In this document: in pieces, positions 56,568 to 64,000 of the stretch
Numbering within the stretch: the stretch's first letter is position 1
Layout of the letters: each line of letters begins with the position of its first letter
Position numbers and translations under genes: made by a program
The notes under the pieces: generated by a model
Databases searched by the model: none
Seen by the model: only the letters and a program-made list of their open reading frames with translations
What the model was told of the DNA's origin: nothing
Source of the DNA: Candidatus Neomarinimicrobiota bacterium
GTDB taxonomy: Bacteria; Fidelibacterota; UBA2242; B5-G15
Direction: 5' to 3'
NCBI GenBank assembly: GCA_017656425.1
Contig: JACDNV010000007.1
Location: forward strand, 101,254-165,253
DNA length: 64,000 nucleotides

Positions 56568-58514
56568 ATGGGTAAAATAATTGGAATAGACCTTGGAACG
56601 ACAAACTCATGTGTTGCCGTTGTTGAAGGAAATAAACCAAGGGTTTTGGAAAATTCTGAAGGAAGAAGGGTAACACCGTCTGTTGTTGTATTTAAAAAAG
56701 AAGGTGAAATAGTCGTTGGTGATCCTGCAAAAAGACAAATAGTGACAAATCCAGGCAGAGCTGTCTATTCTATAAAGAGATTTATGGGTAGACAATATGA
56801 TGAGGTGAAAAGAGAAGCTGAAATGGTTCCTTACAAAGTTGTAAAAGGACCCAATGGAGATGCAAGGGTTGAGATAGAAGGTAGGGTTTATTCTCCACCA
56901 GAGATTAGTGCAATGATATTACAGAAAATGAGACAAACTGCTGAGGAAAAACTTGGTGAAAAGATAACAGATGCAGTGATAACTGTCCCTGCATATTTTA
57001 ACGATTCACAGAGGCAGGCAACTAAGGATGCTGGTAGGATTGCGGGATTGAATGTACGTAGAATAATTAATGAACCAACAGCTGCTTCTCTTGCATACGG
57101 ACTTGATAAGAAAAAAGAAGGTATTGTAGCAGTTTATGATTTGGGTGGAGGTACTTTTGATATATCAATTCTTGAACTGGGGGACGGAGTTTTTGAGGTT
57201 AAATCCACAAGTGGTAACACTCATCTTGGTGGTGATGATTTCGATCAAAGAATTATTGAATGGCTTGTTGAGGAATTTAAAAAGAAAGAGGGAATTGACC
57301 TGACAAAAGACCCAATGGCAATGCAGAGACTAAAAGAAGCTGCAGAGCGTGCAAAAATAGAGTTGTCTTCAAGTATGGAAACTGAGATAAACCTACCATA
57401 TATAACTGCCAGTGCAACTGGGCCTATACATTTACTTGAAAAGTTGACCAGAGCAAAATTTGAATCACTGATAGCTGATCTTGTGGAGAGTACGAAGGAA
57501 CCATGCTATCAGGCTTTGAAGGATGCAGGATTAAAATCTGAAGATATTACAGATGTAATTCTTGTTGGTGGATCAACAAGGATTCCAATGGTTCAGAAGC
57601 TAGTGAAGGAGATCTTCGGAAAAGAGCCAAGTAAAGAGGTTAATCCAGATGAAGCTGTGGCAATAGGTGCTGCTATCCAGGGAGCGATTCTGGCTGGTGA
57701 GGTTCATGATGTACTATTACTTGATGTTACTCCATTATCTCTTGGAATAGAGACATTGGGGGGAGTAACCACTGTACTAATACCAAGAAATACAACAATA
57801 CCTACCAGAAAGAGCGAGATATTCACAACAGCTACGGACAATCAGACTACCGTTGAGATACATGTGCTTCAGGGAGAAAGACCACTTGCAAAGGATAATA
57901 AGAGTATAGGTAGATTTTATCTGGATGGTATACCACCTGCACCAAGAGGTGTACCACAGATCGAGGTAACATTCGATATTGATGCCAATGGTATATTGAA
58001 TGTTTCTGCAAAAGATAAAGCTACTGGCAAGGAACAAAGTATCAGAATTCAGACATCTAGTGGTTTGTCTGAGGAAGAAATTCAAAGAATGGTGAAAGAA
58101 GCTCAGGAACATGAACAAGAAGATAAGAGAAAGAAAGAAGAAGTTGAAACAAGAAATCAATGTGATGCGCTTATATACCAGACCGAAAAGAACCTTAAGG
58201 AATATGATAATAAATTAAGTGCTGAAGAGAAAAGTAAGATCAATTCTGCTCTTGATGAATTAAAGAAGGCTATGAATACTTCCGATTTAAAGGCGATGAA
58301 GGATGGAATGGAGAATCTGAATAGAGTATGGGCTGAGGTGTCGAGTAAGATGTATGAGAGAATTAGAGCAGAAGGGGCAGGAGCATCTACTGGAGCTGAA
58401 GCAGGAGCATCCGCTGGTAGTTCTTCGGGTAGCGCATCCACAAAAAAGGAGACAAAAGGTAGCGATAATGTGGAAGACGCTGATTTTGAAATTGTAGATG
58501 ATGATAAAAAGTAA
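56568..58514 (+). CDS. dnaK: Molecular chaperone DnaK (Hsp70)
   Basis: 648 residues. The nucleotide-binding domain begins [40 protein letters not shown] and [20 protein letters not shown] are also diagnostic. The substrate-binding domain follows (about 390-500) and the lid ends in an acidic tail ([15 protein letters not shown]) after an Ala/Gly/Ser-rich stretch. GGAGGAG at 56556-56562 precedes the ATG. It is alone: no grpE, dnaJ or hrcA is adjacent, and a strong terminator follows. Confidence 0.98.
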   Translation: MGKIIGIDLGTTNSCVAVVEGNKPRVLENSEGRRVTPSVVVFKKEGEIVVGDPAKRQIVTNPGRAVYSIKRFMGRQYDEVKREAEMVPYKVVKGPNGDARVEIEGRVYSPPEISAMILQKMRQTAEEKLGEKITDAVITVPAYFNDSQRQATKDAGRIAGLNVRRIINEPTAASLAYGLDKKKEGIVAVYDLGGGTFDISILELGDGVFEVKSTSGNTHLGGDDFDQRIIEWLVEEFKKKEGIDLTKDPMAMQRLKEAAERAKIELSSSMETEINLPYITASATGPIHLLEKLTRAKFESLIADLVESTKEPCYQALKDAGLKSEDITDVILVGGSTRIPMVQKLVKEIFGKEPSKEVNPDEAVAIGAAIQGAILAGEVHDVLLLDVTPLSLGIETLGGVTTVLIPRNTTIPTRKSEIFTTATDNQTTVEIHVLQGERPLAKDNKSIGRFYLDGIPPAPRGVPQIEVTFDIDANGILNVSAKDKATGKEQSIRIQTSSGLSEEEIQRMVKEAQEHEQEDKRKKEEVETRNQCDALIYQTEKNLKEYDNKLSAEEKSKINSALDELKKAMNTSDLKAMKDGMENLNRVWAEVSSKMYERIRAEGAGASTGAEAGASAGSSSGSASTKKETKGSDNVEDADFEIVDDDKK

Positions 58515-58543
58515 TCTTTTGCACCTCATATAGATTTATGGAC

Positions 58544-58576
58544 GGGGGACTTAAAAATAGTCCCCTTTTATTTTCT
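58544..58576 (+). terminator. Rho-independent terminator of dnaK
   Basis: GGGGAC (58545-58550) pairs perfectly with GTCCCC (58560-58565) around a 9-base AT loop, followed by TTTTATTTT. It starts 29 bases after the dnaK stop. Confidence 0.9.
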
Positions 58577-58667
58577 TTATAATAGAGTGTAACTATGTTT
58601 TAATAATAGAGAAATTAGCAGTTTGCAAAGCTTCATAATGATTATTTAATTTAATATTTACTAGTTA

Positions 58668-58687
58668 TTGTAACAAAGATGTCACAA
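58668..58687 (+). promoter_or_regulatory. Imperfect palindrome, possible operator
   Basis: TTGTAACA-AAGA-TGTCACAA is an 8-4-8 inverted repeat with one mismatch. Its left arm could serve as a -35 (TTGTAA) with TATAAA at 58693-58698 as -10, spacer 19, so the dyad would lie across the promoter spacer, a layout known from MerR-family targets. Confidence 0.35.
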
Positions 58688-58705
58688 TTAAGTATAAAAT
58701 CCAAT

Positions 58706-58810
58706 TATTAGATCTCCCATGACTGAGTGGAAATTAAAATAGATTAAAGAGAAATTTGATAATATGAAAAATAATTTAATATATACTGAATTTGATAAAT
58801 TCGGTTTTTT
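58706..58810 (+). ncRNA. Candidate small RNA (about 105 nt)
   Basis: Start inferred from the possible promoter at 58668-58698; end from the hairpin ACTGAATT/AATTCGGT (58785-58805, 8 bp with one G-T pair, 5-base loop) followed by TTTTTT (58805-58810). No open frame over 21 codons lies within. It is in the gap 58577-58983 between the dnaK terminator and tRNA-Arg, which otherwise is AT-rich and has no gene I can see. Prediction from two signals only. Confidence 0.25.
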
Positions 58811-58983
58811 ACGAACTCACCTTATTTAATCATTTCATAAAAATTTCATTCTATGATTAAGGTCGGAAATGTTTGAGGAGATTGCAATTATTTAGGAAAC
58901 TTATCATATAAATAATTTTTATATGTACTTAATTAATCTTTAAGATTTAATATGATGATGCTAAATTAAGATGTATTATTGAT

Positions 58984-59057
58984 GCCCCCGTAGCTCAGAT
59001 GGACAGAGCACCGGCCTCCGGAGCCGGGTGTCGCAGGTTCAAATCCTGTCGGGGGTA
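58984..59057 (+). tRNA. tRNA-Arg (anticodon CCG)
   Basis: Acceptor stem GCCCCCG/CGGGGGT (first pair G-T). Anticodon stem CCGGC/GCCGG with loop CTCCGGA gives CCG. T arm GCAGGTTCAAATCCTGT, discriminator A, no encoded CCA. Confidence 0.95.
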
Positions 59058-59339
59058 CTAATACTGCACAAAGAAAATTAATGGTCAATGATTCGATAGC
59101 GATTAAAATATTTATCTCAACTAGTGGTAAAAATATAACTGAGTAAAAAATAAAATTTTTAGTTTGATAAAATTATCCTCTTCCGTCTTATTCATTAAGA
59201 AAGGTAATTATTTTGTCACATGAAATCAAATTGCTTTATAGTATATTAAAAAATTAAAATTCATCTTTATAACCATCTGAGTACCTATGGGATGTAAGCT
59301 AAAATTAGAATAAACTTATTTTAGTTATAAACTAACTTA
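59058..59339. other. AT-rich spacer between tRNA-Arg and the convergent gene
   Basis: No gene or clear terminator is visible. A weak inverted repeat CTAAAAT/ATTTTAG (about 59299-59324) lies near the end of the minus-strand gene and might help to end its transcript. Confidence 0.5.
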
Positions 59340-61100
59340 CTATTTTTCTAGTAATTTTATTAATTCCCTTGCTGATTCTTCTGGTCCTTTTTTCTCAAAA
59401 CCTTTGATTCCCAATCGAGTTCTTATTTGCCCAACGAATAGATTGTTCCTGAAAAAATGGTTGAAATACTTAACAGCTATTTTTTCATGTAGATCTTTGT
59501 ATTGTGGTGGACCGAATATATTTGCAAAATAGGAATGTACTATTCCAGTAGAGGTTGTAGTTCCCTTGCTCATTACGGTTCCTTCACGGAAAACTTTTAA
59601 CGCCTCTTCTGGAGTATTAAACCTTTCAATAGTTGGATGATCCTCATCAATCTCCTCGTAATTATTGGCGTAGAAAAGGAGGTCTACTTTATGCCCTTTT
59701 ATTACTGTTTCATAGGTAGTTACCGGGATTACAATCCTTGCATTTACTTTTGTAGGAGACATTATTATGGCTCTATCAATCTGACCAAAAGCATAGCCAG
59801 TTGGCAAGTCATCGAGTCTTAAGAAAGCACCAATTTCTGTGCCGTATGCTATTATCTCGCCATCGTCTTTTATTTCTATTGATCCCATATCATCAGCAAT
59901 TACTATCATATCTTTAATCAATTCTTCGCCTAATATTCGCATCGCTTCTATGGTTTCGGATTTCCCACTGCCAGAGTCACCTATGATTAAAATGTTCGAT
60001 TCTCTATTATTTTTGAGAATTATTTTAAAGAAAGCTCCGTGGTAGGGTAGCAATCCCTTTTTCATTACGATTACATTATGTAAGGTAAGCACCATTTTCT
60101 TCAGATATCCAAAGTAGCCAAATGTATCATCATTTGGAATTGTTGCAATCAAAATATTGTTATCTTTATCATCATAGAAAACAGTAGGGAGTTCCGAAAG
60201 CCTGTATAGCGACTTTCCAGGGACACCAAAGAGGTAAATCGCATCGGGCCTTCTTTTTAAATATTCATCGTTAGCAAGTTCAAATAGATTGCTTAATGAA
60301 AATCCCAATTCATAAAATTTTTGGTGAAAGTATATAAAGATTAGATAATGTCCTACATTGGCTGGATAGCAGAGCCATTCATCTGGGTCTATATTTTCAA
60401 TATAGTTGAGTGGATTTTCATTTACTTTCTGAAATCTACCTGTTCTTTTATTCATTGGGGGGTCTAATATTAATGGAGGATTGAGCAAAACCTGCCGTAT
60501 AACTTTTATATTTTTCAATATTTCATAACTATTTCCAGGTAAGTTTAATTGGCGCTGTATGGCAATTGAGGAAAAATTAGCACCAGCTGCAACCTGTCTA
60601 TAAATGCGTGGATGTTTTCCAGTTATATTTTCCTGAAGATCCCTGTATATCTTTCTTACAAGATGAGTTAGCGTTTCATTTGTATCGTTAAATGTACGGT
60701 AAGGTCTTTTATCGAGCCTGTCTCCCTCGGAATCTGCGATTATAAATCTATCAAAGCTTCTCCAGTAGTTATATAAAAACTCGACGAGGTCATTTAAAAG
60801 GTGTATATCCCTGAAAAATACTGAGTATTCAGGATTTATTTTTATAATATATTCATAAGGCATTTTTGTTAGCATTAAAAATACTTTGGTCAAGTCATCT
60901 AAATCTTGTTTTTTTATATCTTTTGTACCAAATATGCCAAGGAGACGAGATTCACTTTGTTTCAATCTTTCTATAGCAATCGACAAAAACTTTTTGAAAA
61001 ATGGGCTATTAAATAACTCTTCTTCTGTTTCACACATTCGGCCCCTTATCCTTAGTATAACTTTTCTACCTATTATCGAAAAAATGTTTTTTTCAATCAT
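59340..61100 (-). CDS. HprK/PEPCK-like P-loop protein, function unknown
   Basis: About 586 residues. A nucleotide-binding motif GDSGSGKSE is at about residues 373-381, followed by VIADDMGSIEIKDDGEIIAY and later EGTVMSKGTTTSTGIVHSYF. This order of P-loop, acidic pair and a Thr/Ser-rich loop recalls the C-terminal kinase core of HPr kinase/phosphorylase and of PEP carboxykinase. The N-terminal 370 residues are not recognised. ATG at 61100 is chosen because GGAGG (minus strand, 61108-61112) sits 7 bases upstream; an in-frame TTG at 61127 would add nine residues. It lies downstream of the pruA gene on the same strand, so the two may form an operon. The substrate (protein, PEP or other) cannot be told. 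Confidence 0.7.
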   Translation of the reverse strand: MIEKNIFSIIGRKVILRIRGRMCETEEELFNSPFFKKFLSIAIERLKQSESRLLGIFGTKDIKKQDLDDLTKVFLMLTKMPYEYIIKINPEYSVFFRDIHLLNDLVEFLYNYWRSFDRFIIADSEGDRLDKRPYRTFNDTNETLTHLVRKIYRDLQENITGKHPRIYRQVAAGANFSSIAIQRQLNLPGNSYEILKNIKVIRQVLLNPPLILDPPMNKRTGRFQKVNENPLNYIENIDPDEWLCYPANVGHYLIFIYFHQKFYELGFSLSNLFELANDEYLKRRPDAIYLFGVPGKSLYRLSELPTVFYDDKDNNILIATIPNDDTFGYFGYLKKMVLTLHNVIVMKKGLLPYHGAFFKIILKNNRESNILIIGDSGSGKSETIEAMRILGEELIKDMIVIADDMGSIEIKDDGEIIAYGTEIGAFLRLDDLPTGYAFGQIDRAIIMSPTKVNARIVIPVTTYETVIKGHKVDLLFYANNYEEIDEDHPTIERFNTPEEALKVFREGTVMSKGTTTSTGIVHSYFANIFGPPQYKDLHEKIAVKYFNHFFRNNLFVGQIRTRLGIKGFEKKGPEESARELIKLLEK

Positions 61101-61256
61101 TTCAAGGCCTCCATCTAATGCACGCAATTATAAAGAATTTATAAATAAATACAAAGTGATTTATATTCTACGTGATATTATTTAGGAACGATAAATTACC
61201 TACTATTATTGCTAAACATAAATATGTGTGTTCGATAAAATTGTAAAGTAAAATTT

Positions 61257-62888
61257 TTATTCCTTTTCCATAAAAGGATATCTGTAGTCTTTGGGTGGTA
61301 CTAATAGCTCCTTGATTGCTCTTGGTGTTACCCACCTGTATAAATTCAATATACTGCCTGCTTTATCATTTGTGCCAGAAGCTCTACTGCCACCGAATGG
61401 TTGTTGTCCAACAACTGCACCTGTCGGTTTGTCATTAATGTAGAAATTACCAGCTGCATATCGAAGTTTGTCTTCCGCTAACTGAATGGCTTTTCTATCT
61501 TTTGCGAAAATAGAGCCAGTAAGACCATAAGGGGATGTATTATTACAGATTTCAAGAGTTTCTTCGTATTTATTATCGTCGTAAACATAAATTGTAACAA
61601 CGGGTCCAAATATTTCTTCTACCATGGTTTTGAAATATGGATTGTCAGTTTGAACAACTGTTGGTTCTATAAAATATCCCTTTGAATCATCGCAATTACC
61701 GCCTATTAATATTTTTGCTTCATTCGAATTCCTTACAAATTCAATATAGGATTTTATTTTTTCAAAAGCAGGTCTATCTATTACTGCATTCATGAAGCAT
61801 TCGAAGTCTCTCACATCACCTATCTTAATTGTTTTAATAGTTTCAATAAATAGTTCTTTAAATTTTGCCCAGATTGATTTAGGAATATATGCTCTAGATG
61901 ATGCGGAACATTTTTGTCCCTGATATTCAAAAGAGCCTCTTACAACGGCAGTATTTAACTCATCTAGGTCTGCACTTGAATGAGCAAAAATGAAGTCTTT
62001 CCCACCTGTTTCACCAACTACGCGAGGATAATTCTTATAAATTTTTATGTTTTCCCCAACTGTTTTCCAAATATACTGAAATGTTTCGGTACTACCGGTG
62101 AAATGTACACCAGCAAGATCAGGACTGTTCAAAACTATTGAGCCGACCATAGTACCGGGACCGGGAATAAAATTGATAACACCATCTGGTAAACCAGCTT
62201 CTTTCAATAGCTTCATAAGGTAATATGCAGAAAAGATAGCTGAAGATGCTGGTTTCCAGACAACTGTATTTCCCATAATGGCTGGTGAAGTCGGGAGGTT
62301 TCCTGCAATGGAAGTGAAGTTAAAGGGTGTTATCGCAAAGATAAATCCTTCAAGTGGCCTATATTCAACCCTGTTCCATTGTCCTTTTGGGGAGATAGGT
62401 TGTTGTTCGTATATCTCTTCCATGTATTTTGTATTAAAGTTCCAGAAATCTAGTAATTCGCATGTAGAGTCTATTTCAGCCTGAAATACATTTTTACTCT
62501 GATTTAGCATTGTAGCGGCATTGAGAATATATCTCCATTCGTTTGAAAGAAGTTCCGCCGCCTTTTTGAAAATGCTGGCTCTTATCCACCAGGGTGTGTT
62601 CGACCATTCTTTCCAGGCTTCTTTTGCACAGTCGATTGCCATTTGTATTTCTTTATGGCTGGCTATATGGTATATCGATAATATATGATTATGATCATGG
62701 GGCATGACGCACTTGGCTGTATTGCCTGTCCTTATTTCTTTACCTCCAATTATTAACGGTATTTCGATTTGTTCAGATGAAAGTTTATCAAGCGTTTGTT
62801 TTAGAATTTCTCTTTCTTTTGTGCCGGGGGCGTAACTGAGTATTCGTTCGTTTTTTGGATCTGGTAATGTAAATTTTGCGTTACTCAT
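61257..62888 (-). CDS. pruA: Delta-1-pyrroline-5-carboxylate (glutamate-semialdehyde) dehydrogenase
   Basis: 543 residues. It oxidises glutamate semialdehyde to glutamate with NAD, the second step of proline breakdown. Catalytic Glu-293 (VGETGGKDFIF) and Cys-327 (GQKCSASSR) are conserved; FAITPFNFTSIAGNLPTSPA and FGGSRASGTNDKAG are typical. Length and N-terminus (LPDPKNERILSYAPGTKERE) fit the group 1 P5CDH found also in mitochondria. No proline dehydrogenase is within the window. It is divergent from the broken metalloenzyme gene across about 110 bases. Confidence 0.95.
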   Translation of the reverse strand: MSNAKFTLPDPKNERILSYAPGTKEREILKQTLDKLSSEQIEIPLIIGGKEIRTGNTAKCVMPHDHNHILSIYHIASHKEIQMAIDCAKEAWKEWSNTPWWIRASIFKKAAELLSNEWRYILNAATMLNQSKNVFQAEIDSTCELLDFWNFNTKYMEEIYEQQPISPKGQWNRVEYRPLEGFIFAITPFNFTSIAGNLPTSPAIMGNTVVWKPASSAIFSAYYLMKLLKEAGLPDGVINFIPGPGTMVGSIVLNSPDLAGVHFTGSTETFQYIWKTVGENIKIYKNYPRVVGETGGKDFIFAHSSADLDELNTAVVRGSFEYQGQKCSASSRAYIPKSIWAKFKELFIETIKTIKIGDVRDFECFMNAVIDRPAFEKIKSYIEFVRNSNEAKILIGGNCDDSKGYFIEPTVVQTDNPYFKTMVEEIFGPVVTIYVYDDNKYEETLEICNNTSPYGLTGSIFAKDRKAIQLAEDKLRYAAGNFYINDKPTGAVVGQQPFGGSRASGTNDKAGSILNLYRWVTPRAIKELLVPPKDYRYPFMEKE

Positions 62889-62999
62889 AATAACCTCTTG
62901 GTTTTTCTTGTTTTTAATTAATTTATCATACTTTTAAGTTAAGAAATAGATAGGTTAATTGGTAGTGTTAAATTTAAAGGATTTAGGATAGGAAATATC

Positions 63000-63553
63000 T
63001 TGATTGTTTTTGTAGATGGGCTTGGTATTGGCGAGAAAAAAGATACAGATCCTTTATATAAGAATTATTATGAGGTATTGAAATATTTTACAATTGAAAA
63101 TAATTGATTATATTTTCTAATAACATGTATTTTAAAGAAATAAATACCAGGATTGGATTAGAAGGTTTGCCTCAGAGCGCTACCTGTCAGACAGCGTTAT
63201 TTACTGGTTATAAACTTTATAATACGATGGAATGTCATATACCTGGATTACCGAATAAAAGACTAATTTCGATAATCTATAGAACAAATTTATTACAAAG
63301 GCTTGAGAATAGGGGATTAGAAATTGACTTTATAAATGCCTATCATGAAAATTATTTTAAAAGAAGATTTAATAATTTGTCATTAACAACACATCTAGTA
63401 TTGAATCTTAGTAAATCACATTTTTACTTCCTTGAAGATATAAAATCTGGGAATGCTATTTTTGCTGATATTACGAATGAGCACCTTAGGAAAGAGGGAT
63501 ATAATATTGATTTAAGCGCAAAGGCTCAGTGCAAAATGCAGAATGAAAATTGA
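63000..63553 (+). pseudogene. Broken phosphoglycerate-mutase-like metalloenzyme gene
   Basis: The first frame (TTG 63000 to TGA 63107) encodes LIVFVDGLGIGEKKDTDPLY, the N-terminus of alkaline-phosphatase-superfamily metalloenzymes (phosphoglycerate mutase/phosphopentomutase-like) with the metal-binding Asp. The continuation is in another frame from 63104 and has NTRIGLEGLPQSATCQTALF, the nucleophile region of the same family (usual SATGQT; here Gly is Cys). A TTGA overlap joins the two pieces. Homology ends near EGYNIDL, exactly where the 201-bp repeats start, and the metal-ligand His residues of the C-terminal half are missing. It therefore appears frameshifted and truncated. A coupled two-gene arrangement is less likely. 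Confidence 0.75.
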
Positions 63554-64000
63554 AAAATGCAAAATCGCCTTTTGTCAGATTTGGCTTTTGTACTCAAAAT
63601 GTATACAGAAATAAATTTGACTTTTGCACTTTGCAATCTTCATTTTGCAATTGCCGTAAGGCTATCTTGCCCTTCGGGAAATCGCCTTCGGCGACTTCGT
63701 GAATACAAGACGATAAGCGCAAAGGCTCAGTGCAAAATGCAGAATGAAAATTGAAAAATGCAAAATCGCCTTTTGTCAGATTTGGCTTTTGTACTCAAAA
63801 TGTAGACAGAAATAAATTTGACTTTTGCACTTTGCAATCTTCATTTTGCAATTGCCGTAAGGCTATCTTGCACTTTGGGAAATCGCCTTCGGCGACTTCG
63901 TGAATACAAGACGTTAAGCGCAAAGGCTCAATGCAGAATGCAGAGTGCAAATTGAAAAATGCAAAATCGCCTTTTGTCAGATTTGGCTTTTGTACTCAAA
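63514..64000 (+). repeat. 201-bp tandem direct repeats, at least 2.4 copies
   Basis: Units begin at 63514, 63715 and 63916 (AAGCGCAAAGGCTCA...), exact period 201, third copy cut by the window end. Copies 1 and 2 differ at four positions; copy 3 differs more in its first 30 bases. Each unit contains an imperfect long inverted repeat (GCAAAATG-type sequence at the left, CATTTTGC-type at the right, with inner arms GTCAGATTT/AAATTTGAC), then a UUCG-type mini-hairpin (TCGCCTTCGGCGA). Open frames across it are chance products of the repeat. Confidence 0.95.

Noticed and set aside
59637-60045. Plus-strand frames opposite the P-loop protein gene
   Set aside because: Short, without ribosome-binding sites or motifs, and opposite a long coherent minus-strand gene.
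63557-63754. Open frame of 65 codons inside the tandem repeats
   Set aside because: It crosses the repeat boundary, and its C-terminal residues repeat those of the frame before it because of the repeat unit, so it is not a gene.
63514-64000. CRISPR array
   Set aside because: The units are 201 bp, contiguous and nearly identical throughout, with no repeat/spacer alternation, and no cas genes are present.

Overview
The window is a gene-dense stretch of a low-GC bacterial chromosome, almost all transcribed on the plus strand, with frequent 1-20 base overlaps and TTG/GTG starts. Nearly all genes are core housekeeping genes. Four things suggest a member of the Fibrobacteres-Chlorobi-Bacteroidetes (FCB) superphylum or a related uncultured candidate phylum (Marinimicrobia, WOR-3/Stahlbacteria, KSB1 or Cloacimonadota type): a PorU-like C25 peptidase with a C-terminal sorting domain, a PorV/PorQ-like outer-membrane protein beside it, a GWxTD-domain protein, and a tricorn-like protease. 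A LolCDE-type transporter and beta-barrel proteins show a Gram-negative (diderm) envelope. No rRNA or other strong taxonomic marker is present, so the phylum is an inference.

Layout. 0-0.6 kb: 5' part of a minus-strand tricorn-like protease. 0.8-12.1 kb: tRNA-Arg(CCT), a TPR membrane protein, then the translation/RNA operon rimP-nusA-infB-DUF503-rbfA-truB-ribF-rpsO-pnp and an M16 peptidase; a hairpin just after a possible promoter may attenuate this operon. 12.3-18.4 kb: alanine dehydrogenase, polysaccharide deacetylase, MerR-type regulator behind a consensus promoter, tRNA-Pro, a TIM-barrel-like unknown, a catalytically degenerate EEP-fold protein, a DUF362 ferredoxin protein, tRNA-Cys and tRNA-Leu. 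18.5-30.2 kb: outer-membrane protein, rsmE, HIT protein, smc, GWxTD protein, ROK kinase, comF, nicotinate phosphoribosyltransferase, archease-rtcB, mgsA. 30.4-46.8 kb: asd-lysC, a Rossmann-like unknown, MBL hydrolase, tilS-hpt-ftsH-folP-cdaA, then the PorU/PorV/lipoprotein envelope module. 47.1-58.6 kb: SLBB protein, Lrp regulator, prfB with programmed +1 frameshift, lysS, two FtsX-type permeases plus LolD, clpC, dnaK and a strong terminator.

58.6-64 kb is the only sparse part. It holds a possible small RNA, tRNA-Arg(CCG), two minus-strand genes (an HprK/PEPCK-like P-loop protein and delta-1-pyrroline-5-carboxylate dehydrogenase), and a phosphoglycerate-mutase-like metalloenzyme gene that is out of frame and then cut off by 201-bp tandem repeats running out of the window.

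I found no CRISPR array, phage, transposase or obvious new defence system. The most unusual items are the repeat array that interrupts the metalloenzyme gene, the possible sRNA with a palindromic promoter, the sigma-54-like element before dnaK, the possible AUA start of the deacetylase, and several family members lacking signature residues.
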